From assembly GCA_029379385.1 (NCBI GenBank), contig CM055607.1:36205235-36269234 (forward strand): DNA of 64,000 nucleotides, given 5' to 3'. This DNA is from Quillaja saponaria (Eukaryota; Streptophyta; Magnoliopsida; Fabales; Quillajaceae). The notes below the pieces were generated by a model. The model was not told the origin of the DNA and ran no database searches. It saw nothing but the letters and a program-made list of their open reading frames with translations. Position numbers and translations under genes: made by a program. Position 1 is the stretch's first letter. The number at the start of each line of letters is the position of its first letter. Below, one piece after another: positions 53,401 to 64,000 of this stretch.

Positions 53401-56400
53401 GGAACTAATACTGCTACTGCTTTTGTTGTTCCTGTTGTCTTTGACGTTTCAGTGCAGCGGTATAGCAAGCTAATACGCCTTTATTCCACGGTATGGACAA
53501 ACTGAGCACATCTTTTTGTTTGGACGGATTCCCCTCCTTCTAATCTGTTTTTTATGTACTCAGGTTGTACTTTCAAATGCAACTGCAACCCCATTGGAAC
53601 TGCGATTTGATATTCCATTTGGCGTGTCACCAAAGGTACATTGATAAAAGTTTGTTCTTATTTTTGTCAGCAAATAGGGAAGATTTTTGTAAATATGCAA
53701 GAGTGCTATTTACTGTTTTCTTTCTATTTTATAATTTCAGATATTAGACCCGATATATCCTGGTCAGGAGTTACCTCTCCCTTTACATTTGGCTGAAGCT
53801 GGTTATCTGAGGTGGCGGCCAATTGGAAATTCTTACCTGTGGAGTGAAGCTCATAACCTTTCAAACCTTCTTTCTCTGGAGAATAGAATTGGGTTCCTGA
53901 AATCCTTTGTTTGCTATCCATCTCATCCAAGTAGTGATCCATTTCGTTGTTGCATATCAGTTAGGAATATCAGCTTGACTTCATCTGGGAGGCCAAAAAA
54001 GGATTCCCCTTTGCATGATATAAATGAGGCAAGGAAGCGGTTTGTTTACTGTGTGACAATAAGTGCTCCATTCATAGTGAATAACAACCTTCCTAAGGAA
54101 ATCTCTCTGACTACTGAAAGCAGTGGAGTTAATCGTACCACAATTATTACCGAGGTTTGTGATGTGTTTCTTTCTTCTGCAGCTCTGCCAGTATTTTGTG
54201 CCAAATATATATTTTTTGCCTCTTCTTTTTCTCAATTTTGTTGATACTTTCTGCATTATTCTAGATTTTTATGTGCTCTTATTTTTCTAGGTAGAAACTA
54301 CTTTTCATCATATTGATCCTTCACAAGACCTTGGACTGGAGATCCATATTGATGGATTCAGACCATCAGATTTGAAATTTCCCCGTTCAGAGACGTTCTA
54401 TTCTATTGCTAAGTTAAATGGAACAAAGTTCTCGTTGTTGGAAACTGTGACTTTGGATCCAGATATTCCAAATGGTGGTTAGTATTTTATGTTGACTTTT
54501 TCTTATTGACCATATGCATTGATAGATTTCATAATGTTATTGTTATTATGTCCAGGTCCTACCTATGTTATTGTGGAGAAAGTGATGGATGCATTCTCTG
54601 GTACAAGGGAGATTTTCATTTTTGTTCCTTTTCTGTTATATAATTGCAGTGGTTTTCCCCTCTTCATCAAGGAAGCTGGCAGTGATGTGAAAGGAGGTGG
54701 TGTTTCCATCATTCCTTCCTGTTATGAATTAGGTGGAACAAGAATCATTTTTGGGTAAAAAGGATGGTCTTTGCCTGCTATCTTCATCTCATGATTTACA
54801 TGCTAGGGATCCTCATAGCATGAGGAGCTCATTACTCAAGAATCACATCATCTCAACTAGGCAGAACACTAGTCCTCACTTTTCAAGCAAGCCTTTATTT
54901 ACATCCAATCACCTTGCAAACTATCAAGAGCAATCAATCAAATGTGTGCCTGATTACCAAAAATCTTTTTTGAGCAGTTTGAATAATAGGATAAGCTGTA
55001 GCAGTCTCTCGAGTTCATTAGATTCCAACACTGGAAACTATGAGCATGAAAGGGTTAAACCATGCATGTATGCTCCTAATCCTATTTCCTCTGTAAGTGA
55101 AGTTTTGGTTAAAGTAAGTAGGTGTTTTCCTGAATGGGCTATGGAAAACTTGCCAAACTCTCTGTGGTCAAATCCGTTTTTTCTTGTTCCTCCAAGTGGT
55201 TCAAGTACTATCCTTCTTCCTCAATCATCATCAAATGCTGCACTGATTCTATCTGTGACATCTAGTGAAGTTGCGGAACCATATGCTGGGAGGACAAGTG
55301 CGATTTGTTTCCAGCCTCGGTACATTGTTTGTTATAATTGTTGTTTTCCTAGATATATTCTAGAAGTCTGTCACTCTCTCCTGTTAATACTGCCATAATG
55401 TGCAGATATGTCATCAGTAATGCATGCAGTAAGGACTTATGCTATAAGCAGAAGGGGACTGATATATTGTTTCATTTGGGCGTAAGAGAACATGCTCATC
55501 TTCACTGGACTGACACAACCAGGTATATGTTCGTATATAGTTTCTATTCATGTTTGAGTAGGGATGGGAACAGATAGGTTACTAAGCGAAAAAAGCAAAG
55601 CATACCTAATTAGAAGGGCAACTGACATAATGTTTTTTGAGCTTTTGCTTTGGGTTTGATACTTAACAAGGTATCACATCATGGTTATCAATTTTTTTGG
55701 ACACCAGGTGCAAGCCCTTCTGTTGCTGTTTCATTTAGGATCTTTATTTGTACCAGTTTGTTGTTGTTTCAGTTGGGCTATTTTGCCACTTGTCCAGTTG
55801 GTCTTGCATGTAAGTGTTAAGACAAGTTCCACGTCAGACAAATGTGGACTCTTGAAGGTGCTTATATTTGTTGGGGTTACTCCATCTAGAATTTAAGCTT
55901 CTAAGTTATTTCAGAACAGTTGCAGATTGTCATGGGATATGAATTTAACTGTGTATTTATTATCTAGGTGGACAGAGGGGGAGTTTGAGAGATAGAGATT
56001 AGAGACACAAATTTGATTATTTAGCATAAGACTAGTAGCCTAGATACTTGGGTCTATACTTTTTGGTGTTTTTGATCTTCATTGAGTTCATCCAAGATCT
56101 ACGTGTGATTTTATTACTGATTTGATTAGATAGTTTGGAAGGAATAGCGATGCTAAATGCCTGTGGTCTTGTTCTTTCTTTGTGGAGATTTGGTGTATTT
56201 GTTGGAGAGTAATGTGAGAATTTTCCGAGTGGCCTACCTCTATCCATTTTATCTGGGATAGAACTGTTCTTCTGGCTTCTTGTTGGTGTTATATTACAGG
56301 TGTTTCCTGGTTACTCTGGTTGATATGCAATGTGATGGAGAGCACTTCTACATTAGCTTGTTTTTATTTCATGTAATGTTTGTTTTGCGTCTTATCTTGT

Positions 56401-59400
56401 GCTTTCCTTCACTTATTATAATTTTTTTCTTATAAAAAAAAGGAAAGGAAAAAAAAAAAAAAAAAAAAAAACAAGACCAATAGTCTGTCTGGTTTTATTC
56501 AGAGTGTCTCTTTTGTTCTTGAAAGGCGCAAACAGAAACCACCATTATACCATCTTTCACCAGTATCGAACTTGTCCTTTATTCTTTTCTCTTTCGTTTC
56601 TTATCTCTTGCTTCCTTGTACCCACCTACTTGCATTTGGACATGTGACAGGGATCTGCTCATTTCCATTTGTTATGATGAACCTGGATGGCAATGGTCAG
56701 GCGGCTTCTTACCGGATCATCTTGGTGATACTCAAGTGAAATTGAAGAGTTATGTATCTGGTGCTGTAAATATGATACGGGTTGAAGTGCAGAATGCTGA
56801 TGTTTCAGTGGAAGACGAAAAGATTGTTGGGAGCCTACATGGAAACTCCAGTACCAACTTGATTCTCCTGTCAGATGATAACACTGGGTATATGCCATAC
56901 AGGATTGATAATTTCTCAAAGGAGGTCTGTATCTATCTGAATACTCCATTATGTCAGTTGGATTACAAAAAATTAGTTGGACCATCAGTTATGAAGTTTC
57001 CTTTTAGTTTTTTGATTTCTATATTATTGTGGCCTGGTTTCTGCTGGACTTGTCATCTTCCTTAGTATATCTTTTTCCGATCTCTCTCTCTCTCTACTCT
57101 CTCTCAGCCACACACACACATCTGTGTATGTTTTGTATTTCCTATAGGCTTTAAAGTCCAAATCCCCCTCCCTAAAGCAATTGGTTGTGGCTTGAATTGA
57201 TCGCTAATTATAAAGATGAATGGCTGTAATTAAATTTTTAAATTTGTTGAGATCCATGTTTTAAAATATTGATCATGTTATTTCTTTCTATCCTAAATCA
57301 TGTTATTCATTTAAATTTCTTTCTGTGCTACTTTCCAATTTGTAGAGATTACGGATCTACCAACATAAGTGTGATGCATATGAGACAATGGTTCACTCAT
57401 ATACCTCTTGCCTTTATGCCTGGGATGAGCCCTGCTACCCCCATCGTCTCATCGTGGAGGTAAGTTGTTTTTTCGTGTTTAAAATGTGTAATATTTGATC
57501 TTTGTTTCATTTATTAGCCAAAAAGTCTTTTTAAAAGTTAATTTTGTAAAGAATCTATGTTATGGTTATGAAAGGTACCTGGAGAGCGAGTTATGGGGTC
57601 GTATGCACTCGATGATGTCAGAGAGTACTTACCTGTACACCTAGCATCAACATCTGAGGTATAAAAATATGTCCTTATTACATCATAATACCTTTTTATA
57701 GGTGGTCTGCATACAGCTACTTTTTTCAAAAAAAATTATATTCTATGTGCATGTTAATTGTTTACCTCTCAACAAGCCTTATCTTTTGTTTGTATTTGTA
57801 TTGACATTTTCTTTTTCTTGTTTTGGGGAGGAAAACTGTTGACTGTCACTTTAAAATGTATCTCATATATGTGTATTAGTCTGCAAGTCACACTTGATAT
57901 GCATAGTGTCAGTTTCCTATCAGCTAAAAGCTTTTGGGATGGTTACTCCACATGGTAACAAAGCATGATTGTTTAAATGGTCACAGGTTCTAATCTTGGT
58001 AACCCATTCTGTTAAACAGAAGCGATAAAAGGATGAAATCTAGAACTGAAGAGATCGAAATTCATTATTTTGTTCTTGGAGAAAATACAAGTGTTTTGCT
58101 CAAAAAACATACTGAAACCCTAGAGTTAACTGCCTTTATATATCGGCCCATTACTCCGCTTCGTGAACTAAAACTTAAATTTCGGTTCGCTCTCGGGTCA
58201 CAATTATCCAACGGGTCGCACTGCAAAACTTTGGCCCAGACCAATAAAACAAGACAATACACAACACGTTCTTTTCAACTAGTATTCCTTTATTATGTCT
58301 TCTTAATTTGGTTTATGTTTTGTTCAGTTTTATGTATTCGCGTAGCGCACTTGTGGAGTGTTATTAATGCTTGATATACATAGTTGGGTGTCAGAGTGTT
58401 ATTCCTGATATAAATAGTAGAGGTGATTACTATCAGCTTAAGTTTTTAGGATGATGGGTAATTCAATAAAATTTAACTTTCTTGTAGTTTGAGTTTTTAT
58501 TTATTTTTATTAATACGTGTTATTCTGAATCCTCTTTACTAAATTCGAAATTATCTCCTGACAACAGATTCATTTGTATAACTTTTGTAAGGTCTAAGAG
58601 TTAGTTAGCGGATGTCGTTATTGAAGGTTCTAGTACTCTGGTATTTCATTCTCTTGCTTGCACAACAGGCAGCGTTGACTTTTTTCCTATTAGTAGCTTT
58701 ATATATATGCACCAGTGTAGGACTATGTTATGTCACATACTTTAACCCTTTCCTTTATTCTTTTCTCTCTCTTTCTCATCAAATTCTTTTTCTTATTTTT
58801 CAACATTTAATAAATTTAATTTTCTTCCCTATGCTATTCTTCATTACAAACCATATTTATCTATTCTCTCACACTGACACTGATTCTTGGACTGTCTTCA
58901 TGGTTGGATTATCTACTCATCCATAAATCGTACTTCTATTGTCAAATTCTTCAGAAAAGATACATTGTATCTTGTATACAAGAGCTACTATAGAAAATAT
59001 TGTGGCGGTGTTGCATTTTGGGAAAATTGATGCACATGCAGTCAATTCAAGGATAAACAGAAAAACAGAAAGGGGAGCCATGCAATGCTTCCTCCCTTCA
59101 CGACAAATGCAATTGTTTTGCAGCCATGTTTATTTTCATGGTGTTTCCATGGTCTATGCATATTTAAACTTCCATGTTCATTTAATTTCTGTCCTTGAGT
59201 TCTATATATTGTCTGGTTGGTGGGTTACATGAAACTTTTCACTGCAGAAGCCCGAGAGGACGTTATTTCTGTCAGTCCATGCTGAAGGAGCAACAAAGGT
59301 GCATTTTGGGTAATTTGATACTTTTATCCAATTTAAAGCTTTATCCTGATATCTATATACTGCTTTATATCCTATGTTTCAGGTCCTTAATATTCTTGAT

Positions 59401-62400
59401 TCAAATTACCATATTTTAAGTGATGCAAAGCAGTCAAATATCCCTCACTTCAGAGGAAAAAAGCGACATGATCATAAACAGGACAAATCTTTTGACTACA
59501 TGGAAAAACTATCGGTTGAAATTCCTTGTATTGGCATATCCTTGATTAATTCTTACCCACAGGTATGTTGATATGTTTACCTTTTTTCTTGACTTCCCTT
59601 TAGGCTTTAATATCTTTAACCTTTGTTCGTCTATTTCTTGTTTTATAGGAATTGCTTTTTGCATGTGCGAAGGACATAACAATTGATCTGCTACAGAGTT
59701 TGGACCAACAAAGAATTTCCTTTCAAATATCGTCTTTGCAAATAGATAATCAATTGCGTATTACTCCATATCCTGTTATCTTGTCGTTTGATGGTGAATA
59801 CAAGTCCAATCCAGCTGCCGATACGACAATCAAGGATGATTTGGCAAGAACAAGAGGTGACAGAATAAGCCAAATGCCTTGTGATGCCTCTTGTGATCCC
59901 GTGTTCTATCTAGCGGCATCAAAATGGAGGAAGGATGATATTTCATTCATTTCTTTTGAGTATATAAGCTTACGGTATTTTCTGGGTTTAATATATATCT
60001 ACGTTCACCACTTCTGTGCTTACTTGTTGCTTGATAATCCCGACTCTTTCTAATCAAGCTTTATTCAATGTTTGCAGGATTGCAGATTTTCGTCTTGAGC
60101 TTGAGCAAGAACTAATACTGAGCTTGTTTGATTTCTTTACAAATGTCTCTACAAGGTTCGAGTACGAATTTCTTCTTTTTTCAGGTCCGTTGATGCATCC
60201 TCATTCACACAATAGGGAATTTCTGAAGGTGTCCACTGCACATGTTCAAGCCTATGGAGGGAACCAACTCCTTTTAAAGAATGCTTCTCCTTTGTATAAT
60301 GCAAAAACGAAAGTCAATTTATCACTACCTACTGTAGTCCCAATTGGAGCTCCGTGGCAGAAAATTTATCTTCTGGCCAGAACACAGAGGAAAGTCTATG
60401 TTGAAGTATTTGAATTGGCTCCCATCAAGTTGACTTTAAGGTCAGTTAGTGCTCACTCAGGTGAATTATAATTGTGGCTTTTAATTTCCCTCCATCCACG
60501 ATATACCCACTTACTTGATGTAATTATATGGATGCAGCTTTTCGAGTGCCCCATGGATGCTTAGAAACAGAATTTTTACATCAGGGGAATTTCTTTTCCA
60601 TGTAAGTAGTAAAATTTTCACAGTCAAGAGTTGTTCAAATTTTATTTTTTCTTCTTCCCAGTCCAAATTAATCTGAGTGCTAGAGAGAATTCAGTGTGTA
60701 AAACTCAGTATGTCTTACAGAATGGTATGTACCAGAAAAGTAGAATAAAAATCTGAGTTGTTCCTTTTAGTGGGTGTACATTTTTTTTTGGCGTTTATTT
60801 CATAACTCTCCAAATTTACCATTTAAAGTTATATAGTGAGCTGTGGCTGCTTTCTCTTTTCCCCCACGTTCCCCTATTAATCACGTATCTTTCTTTCCCT
60901 GCTTAATGCATATTTAGGTTACCTTTTTTTTTTTGTAAGAGATCAATTAGGATAAGTAAAATCACAAGCTTTTTGATCAGGAAAGGAATAAACATGTATA
61001 TTAAACCTGATTTGTTTAGGCTGTTGTAGTTTCTAAATGTGTAGCTTTTCCATTGGTTCTAGCTTCTTCTTTTGATTGTGGATATAGAAACAGACATGGT
61101 GAACATAAAGTTAGGAGAAGTGAGAAGAGGCCTGAGGCTCTACCTATAATGGATAGAGGCTTGGACCCAGAGGTGGATGAGGCAGATGTGAAATATTTAC
61201 CTCTTTGGTGATTAGAGATACAATGTAAATTGATAAGAGAACCAACAAAATGAGGAAATGAGATTTACAACATGAAAACTACGTTGTCTTTCCTGCCATT
61301 AGATAAAAAAGTAAATTTCTGATACTGTGATACTTGAGTAAGTTAGTTAGGCGTGGCAACTTTTCCCCCTATAAAAATAAATAAATAAATAAAATTTAAA
61401 GAAAGAAAAGAAAGCAAAAAAAGAAGAGGTGAGAGTTGAGACCCAGGTTCAAAACTCAGCCGGGTTCTGAACTGGAAGTGCAACTGATGGAGACTGTTAG
61501 TATTTAATTTATTAATTGGGATTTGGTGTATTTAAGTTTTAATTTGAGGATTTTATTATCTATTGCTTTTATTTGAGAGTTTTTTTTATTTAATTAGATG
61601 CTCGGGGTTACTCCACCTCCATTTTTTGGGTTTTGGGTTGCCTATATAAAGGCCGTTTGTAACTAAGGTAGTCATTGTTTATCGATTGAGAATATTTTCA
61701 GAGTTTTCCCTAGTGCTTCTTTACTTTATCCTCTGGGTACAACATCTACAAACTGGTGCGCTAGAGTAATTTTTCTGGACCATGACGTGTTGTAAGAGCT
61801 TTAATTATTATCAACAGACAAGTTTATGAGATCTGAGGTTGAGAAAAGAAATAATGTCAAGTACAAGTAAGCACACCAGTGAGTATGGTCAGTGACTTTA
61901 AGGTTCACATCAACTGCCTTAGGTGGCTGACAGTTTATGGGCAATGGTTGGTCGGTAAAGGTTCACTTATGTGTCTCTTAAAGGTCCTCTTGTCCATCAA
62001 CTGTTGTACTAGATAGAAAATGCAGACACCATTTTCTGAAGACCCAGTTTTATCAAACAAATGCAGCATTATTGATACTTTGTTTAAATAACTTTCAAAA
62101 TTTTGTCTATCAAATGAATGACTCAAGATGGTGGGTGATTTGTAGTTGCACTTTATTTCCATTCATGTATCTTTCTTCTGCTTGTTCTCTGTTTAATTTT
62201 CTATTAACTTATAATACATCACATGACTGATACAAATTCGTTTTGGGATCAGTGCTTATTTGCCTTCATGTATCTACCACTCCTAATTTTCTTTTTGTTT
62301 TTCTGGTAACTTATGTTACTTCATTGCAGAGAGGCCTTATGGCTCTTGCTGATGTTGAAGGAGCACGTATTCATCTCAGGCAATTGACAATTGCACATCA

Positions 62401-64000
62401 TATGGCAAGTTGGGAATCTATTCAGGAGATTCTGATCAGGCATTATATTCGGCAACTGATTCATGAGATGTACAAGGTATATGGTTGAGATTATCTTTAT
62501 TGTTCTTTTAAGTGAAGCAATATTAAGAAAGAACGAAAGCTTGGGTTGTCAACATTTTGTCATTCATCATTGTTAAATAAAATAGAATAAGAAAATTAGT
62601 TATAACTTGAATTTATCAAAGCAATGTGAGGACTAAACAATATATTAATATTATATTCCTACCACTCCCTCTCAAAATGGTGCATATAATCAAGGAACTA
62701 AAAGTTGTGTCGTCTCGCAAGTTATGCACGGTTTTATTGGTTTTGCACGAGACCAGCACAAATCAGAGGATGATTCTTGATATTCTGTTGTTTCGGTTGA
62801 TACAGTGGAGCCCGAGGCATTAAAGCTTTATTCAATGTGTGTTGCACTTCCATATCTGAACTTTAATATTTTCTTTTCTTCTCCTGTGGGACAGCAATAC
62901 ATGCTGAGAAATTTAACCAAGTCGAACCATTATTATATGAAAAGACTGGCTCTTACCATGCCTCGTGTCTTTATTTCATGGTTTAGAGTACTGAAAGTCT
63001 ACCCATTCACCATGATGCAAAAAAAGGGATTACTGATTGAAAGTTCGGTCTAGACTAGCATGGATTACTGAATATATTTTCGAAATCATGTCTGCACTTT
63101 TGTCTTTCTTTCCTGTCTTCTCTGCTCCTTTTTCTCTTTAGTCTCCTTCGCTTTATCCTCTCCACCTCCTGGCTCTAAAGTCTAATTTCCTCTTTTTGGA
63201 CTGTATGAATGGGTATCAGAGCCAAACCCTGGTCACCTATGGCATACACTATGTTACAAAGCACTGCTTACAATCTGCATGTTCACGAAACTACTGGTAT
63301 CAAGATGACCAGTGAGCTTTGATCTACTCAAAGCTTCTATTCATTAGAAACCAATTGATGTGCCGTGATATGGGTGTCCATTATTCCTTATCACTTCCAT
63401 AGTGAAACAAGAAAACATAATGTTCAAAGGCTGTGACCTGTATGTAGTTTTTAAGATGTGTAGCCAACAACCCTCAGAAGTTTTTACATGCATTGATTGA
63501 AGTCATAATTGTTTGACGCCCCACCAACTTCCAATATGTGCCAAATCCTAATCTGTGTTAATTCTACCAAGAACACAAATCCACATCCAATTGAACATGA
63601 CCAGTGCAGATTCAATTAGTTCTATATCAGGTTTAACCTCTTGCAAATTCCCTCTGACATGACCATTCCAGCTGAGTTCCATTGAGTTGGAGCTGGATTT
63701 GGAGTGAGTAAAGCAGACTGAAAATAAAAATGACCAAAGTTTCCCTAGGTTTGTCTTTCTTTTCATGTCTGCTTATTTTTTTGTTGTCCTCAGATTTAGT
63801 TATTTAATCAGTAATAAGGGATTTGAGTTATTGAGCTAATTGCTGTAGGCTTACTCCCAATTCTTAATATAACCCAAGCTTGATTGCCTAAATCTCATAT
63901 TAGCAAAAAAGGACTCAACCGGGTTGTCTTAGCAAGCTCTAGTGTCACACTTCTCTGTCATAAACTTAATGTGCCTCTTTCAAAAATTGAAGGTGTTCGG
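27655..64000 (+). CDS. SHBY: VPS13 / SHRUBBY-like bridge lipid-transfer protein, 5' part and centre, 3' end outside window
   Basis: VPS13 proteins form long hydrophobic grooves that move lipids between organelles at contact sites; the closest plant relative from memory is SHRUBBY (At5g24740), a root-growth regulator linked to SHORT-ROOT. Exons begin 27655-27751, 27958-28035, 28985-29097, 29325-29418, 30523-30566, 30806-30874, 31582-31643, 32601-32808, 33287-33355, 33450-33529, 34603-34752, 35624-35687, 37880-37981, 38183-38380, 38447-38574, 39220-39370, 39734-39829, 39938-40039, then from 42733 onward. At least 43 are visible, the last starting at 63993 with VFG. The N-terminal chorein motif is LSGYLSQYFKDIQIEQLKIT, with IKIPWKKLGWDPIV following. 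The plant branch lacking the PH insertion is suggested by this start. Five +1 frameshifts (entered separately) interrupt exons 46990-48571, 48673-49879 and 54556-55319, while splice sites and all other exons are intact. So this is either a working gene with base errors or a recent pseudogene. Confidence 0.9.
34908..34931. repeat. (TG)n microsatellite in a VPS13 intron
   Basis: About eleven TG units between exons 34603-34752 and 35624-35687. Confidence 0.85.
38662..38683. repeat. Poly-C tract in a VPS13 intron
   Basis: About 16 or more consecutive C, then ACCC, in an otherwise AT-rich intron; unusual in plant introns and prone to length errors. Confidence 0.8.
40364..40888. repeat. Inverted-repeat element in a VPS13 intron
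   Basis: The left arm (40364-40414) contains CCCAACTAGTTTGGGATTTA followed by AGGCTCATTTGAGTTGAACT. The right arm (40843-40888) reads as its reverse complement with few mismatches: CAACTCAACTCAACTAAGCC, then TTAAATCTCAAACTAGTTGG. About 430 bp separate the arms, including a pyrimidine-rich part and a poly-T run. Either a MITE-like foldback or two SINE-tail-like fragments in opposite orientation. Confidence 0.65.
41073..41937. mobile_element. Non-autonomous hAT element, about 865 bp
   Basis: Termini CAATGTTGTCACAGG and, reversed from the right end, CAGCGTTGTCAAAGG match at 12 of 15 positions. They are flanked by an 8-bp target duplication, GGAAAAGT (41065-41072) and GGAACAGT (41938-41945), one mismatch. 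Subterminal GC-rich clusters of AGGCG/CGCCT are unlike the AT-rich core, which holds no transposase. An 8-bp duplication with CA..TG ends is the hAT signature. Inserted in the 2.7 kb VPS13 intron 40040-42732. Confidence 0.8.
45033..46051. mobile_element. Second non-autonomous hAT element, about 1.02 kb
   Basis: Terminal inverted repeats CAGTGTTATTAATGGC and GCCATTAATAACATTG (one mismatch) are flanked by GTGAGAAC (45025-45032) and GCGGGAAC (46052-46059), six of eight matching. Subterminal TAGGTGCC/CTAGGTG and AGGCG motifs resemble the element at 41073, and the termini share CARTGTTRTYA, so both are one family. No transposase frame. Lies in the VPS13 intron 44152-46372. Confidence 0.8.
47080..47110 (+). 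other. VPS13 frame break 1 (+1)
   Basis: The exon enters in the frame giving CALTGEQDGQVLYLSEEF and meets a stop (TGA) at about 47132. The next frame gives NLSPIYPACQHDADVG and stays open for over 400 codons. One surplus base, for example in GAGG or TTT, explains it. Confidence 0.8.
48428..48445 (+). other. VPS13 frame break 2 (+1)
   Basis: SEDTDCV continues into TVSLIAPLSVDVWVRIPC only if one A of GTAAACTG is dropped; as written the frame runs to a stop at 48489. Confidence 0.8.
48800..48840 (+). other. VPS13 frame break 3 (+1)
   Basis: KKVSRGDR in one frame, then SIILTEVICNVDSLLINF in the next. As written it stops at 48858-48860. Confidence 0.75.
49128..49148 (+). other. VPS13 frame break 4 (+1)
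   Basis: VSLPSLDC is followed in the next frame by WLHLSEWNEVLNLF. A surplus T in TGTTTGG explains it; as written the frame stops at 49162-49164. Confidence 0.8.
50906..52923. other. 2 kb VPS13 intron with probable degenerate retroelement
   Basis: Between the exons ending at 50905 and starting at 52924. Two stretches, about 51540-51650 and 52590-52690, share a loose pattern (AAATAGTTG, AATCCCAA, AATTCCAT/AATTCCCAT, TTTCACATCA). Between them lies a less AT-rich part (51990-52330) with no long frame. Could be an old LTR-type insertion; termini and target duplications not found. Confidence 0.3.
54291..57658 (+). other. VPS13 C-terminal half: VAB / SHR-BD-type region
   Basis: Exons 54291-54478, 54556-55319 (with frame break 5), 55406-55522, 56651-56924, 57346-57459 and 57575-57658 encode the adaptor-binding part: SISYDEPGWQWSGG-like RDLLISICYDEPGWQWSGGF, GYMPYRIDNFSKE, RIYQHKCDAYETMVHSYTSC and WDEPCYPHRLIVEVPGERVM. 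In yeast VPS13 this region binds organelle adaptors; the plant domain was named for SHORT-ROOT interaction. Confidence 0.8.
54728..54742 (+). other. VPS13 frame break 5 (+1)
   Basis: IPSCYEL continues as VEQESFLGKKDGLCLLSS if one G of TTAGGTGG is dropped. As written the frame reads GGTRIIFG and stops at 54756-54758. The following frame is open for about 200 codons to a good donor at 55320. Confidence 0.8.
57659..59247. other. 1.6 kb VPS13 intron
   Basis: Mostly AT-rich. A distinct patch at about 57950-58270 has a less AT-rich composition and an open frame without homology I recognise; it may be a repeat fragment. No termini found. Confidence 0.35.
61495..61762 (+). mobile_element. Possible LTR remnant in a VPS13 intron
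   Basis: Begins TGTTAGTATTTAATT and carries a promoter-like CCTATATAAAGGCC near 61640. It ends about CAACATCTACA, followed by a primer-site-like ACTGGTGCGCTAGAG. The layout resembles a short LTR, but no matching target duplication or second LTR was found, so this is tentative. Confidence 0.35.
63205..63235 (+). mobile_element. Possible retrotransposon primer-binding-site remnant
   Basis: GGGTATCAGAGCCAAACCCT resembles the initiator-tRNA-Met primer site (TGGTATCAGAGC) that follows the 5' LTR of many copia elements, and a pyrimidine-rich stretch lies upstream. No polyprotein frame follows, so only a scrap would remain. Confidence 0.35.
63993..64000 (+). other. Start of next VPS13 exon, cut by window edge
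   Basis: The last eight bases GTGTTCGG, after an AG acceptor, continue MYK from the exon ending at 62476 as V F G, the expected VPS13 sequence (YKVFGS). The intron 62477-63992 therefore closes here. Confidence 0.65.

Noticed and set aside
1..64000. CRISPR arrays, operons, bacterial-type defence systems, rRNA or tRNA genes
   Set aside because: This is plant nuclear DNA; no spaced repeat array, rRNA segment or convincing tRNA cloverleaf was noticed by eye.

Overview
The window is nuclear DNA of a dicotyledonous plant. The evidence is intron-rich genes with GT-AG junctions, AT-rich intergenic DNA with plant-type microsatellites and hAT debris, and an unmistakable plant gene set (MED14/SWP, two Aux/IAA genes, a plant-type DCL2, and a SHRUBBY-like VPS13). 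The species cannot be named from the sequence alone.

Layout: (1) 1-5389, minus strand: 5' half of MED14, running off the left edge. (2) 7620-8486, minus: a complete three-exon Aux/IAA gene of the IAA1-IAA4 type (184 aa). (3) 8487-13438: a 5 kb AT-rich region shared by two divergent Aux/IAA genes. (4) 13439-15385, plus: a complete five-exon Aux/IAA gene (248 aa) closest to IAA16. MED14 next to an IAA16-type gene recalls the neighbouring Arabidopsis loci At3g04740/At3g04730. (5) 17243-21643, minus: a nine-exon Dicer-like 2 gene whose open frame joins a DCL2-like N-terminal leader directly to the PAZ, two RNase III and dsRBD part; the helicase region is absent. (6) 22999-24912: a frameshifted PPR (Rf-like) pseudogene followed by a ~700 bp tandem duplication. 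(7) 27655 to the right edge, plus: at least 43 exons of a giant VPS13/SHRUBBY-type lipid-transfer protein gene. Its introns hold two non-autonomous hAT elements, an inverted-repeat element and retroelement remnants, and its long exons carry five +1 frameshifts.

There is no operon-like organisation; the genes act in separate processes. MED14 bridges transcription factors to RNA polymerase II, the Aux/IAA pair represses auxin-responsive transcription, DCL2 belongs to RNA silencing, and VPS13 acts at membrane contact sites.

The strongest candidates for something undescribed are the helicase-less DCL2 with both catalytic RNase III centres intact (a minimal-Dicer architecture), and the set of same-sign frameshifts in VPS13, which is either base-calling error or early pseudogene decay. 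Exon borders were read by eye from splice sites, reading frame and remembered family sequences; no alignment or transcript data were available.
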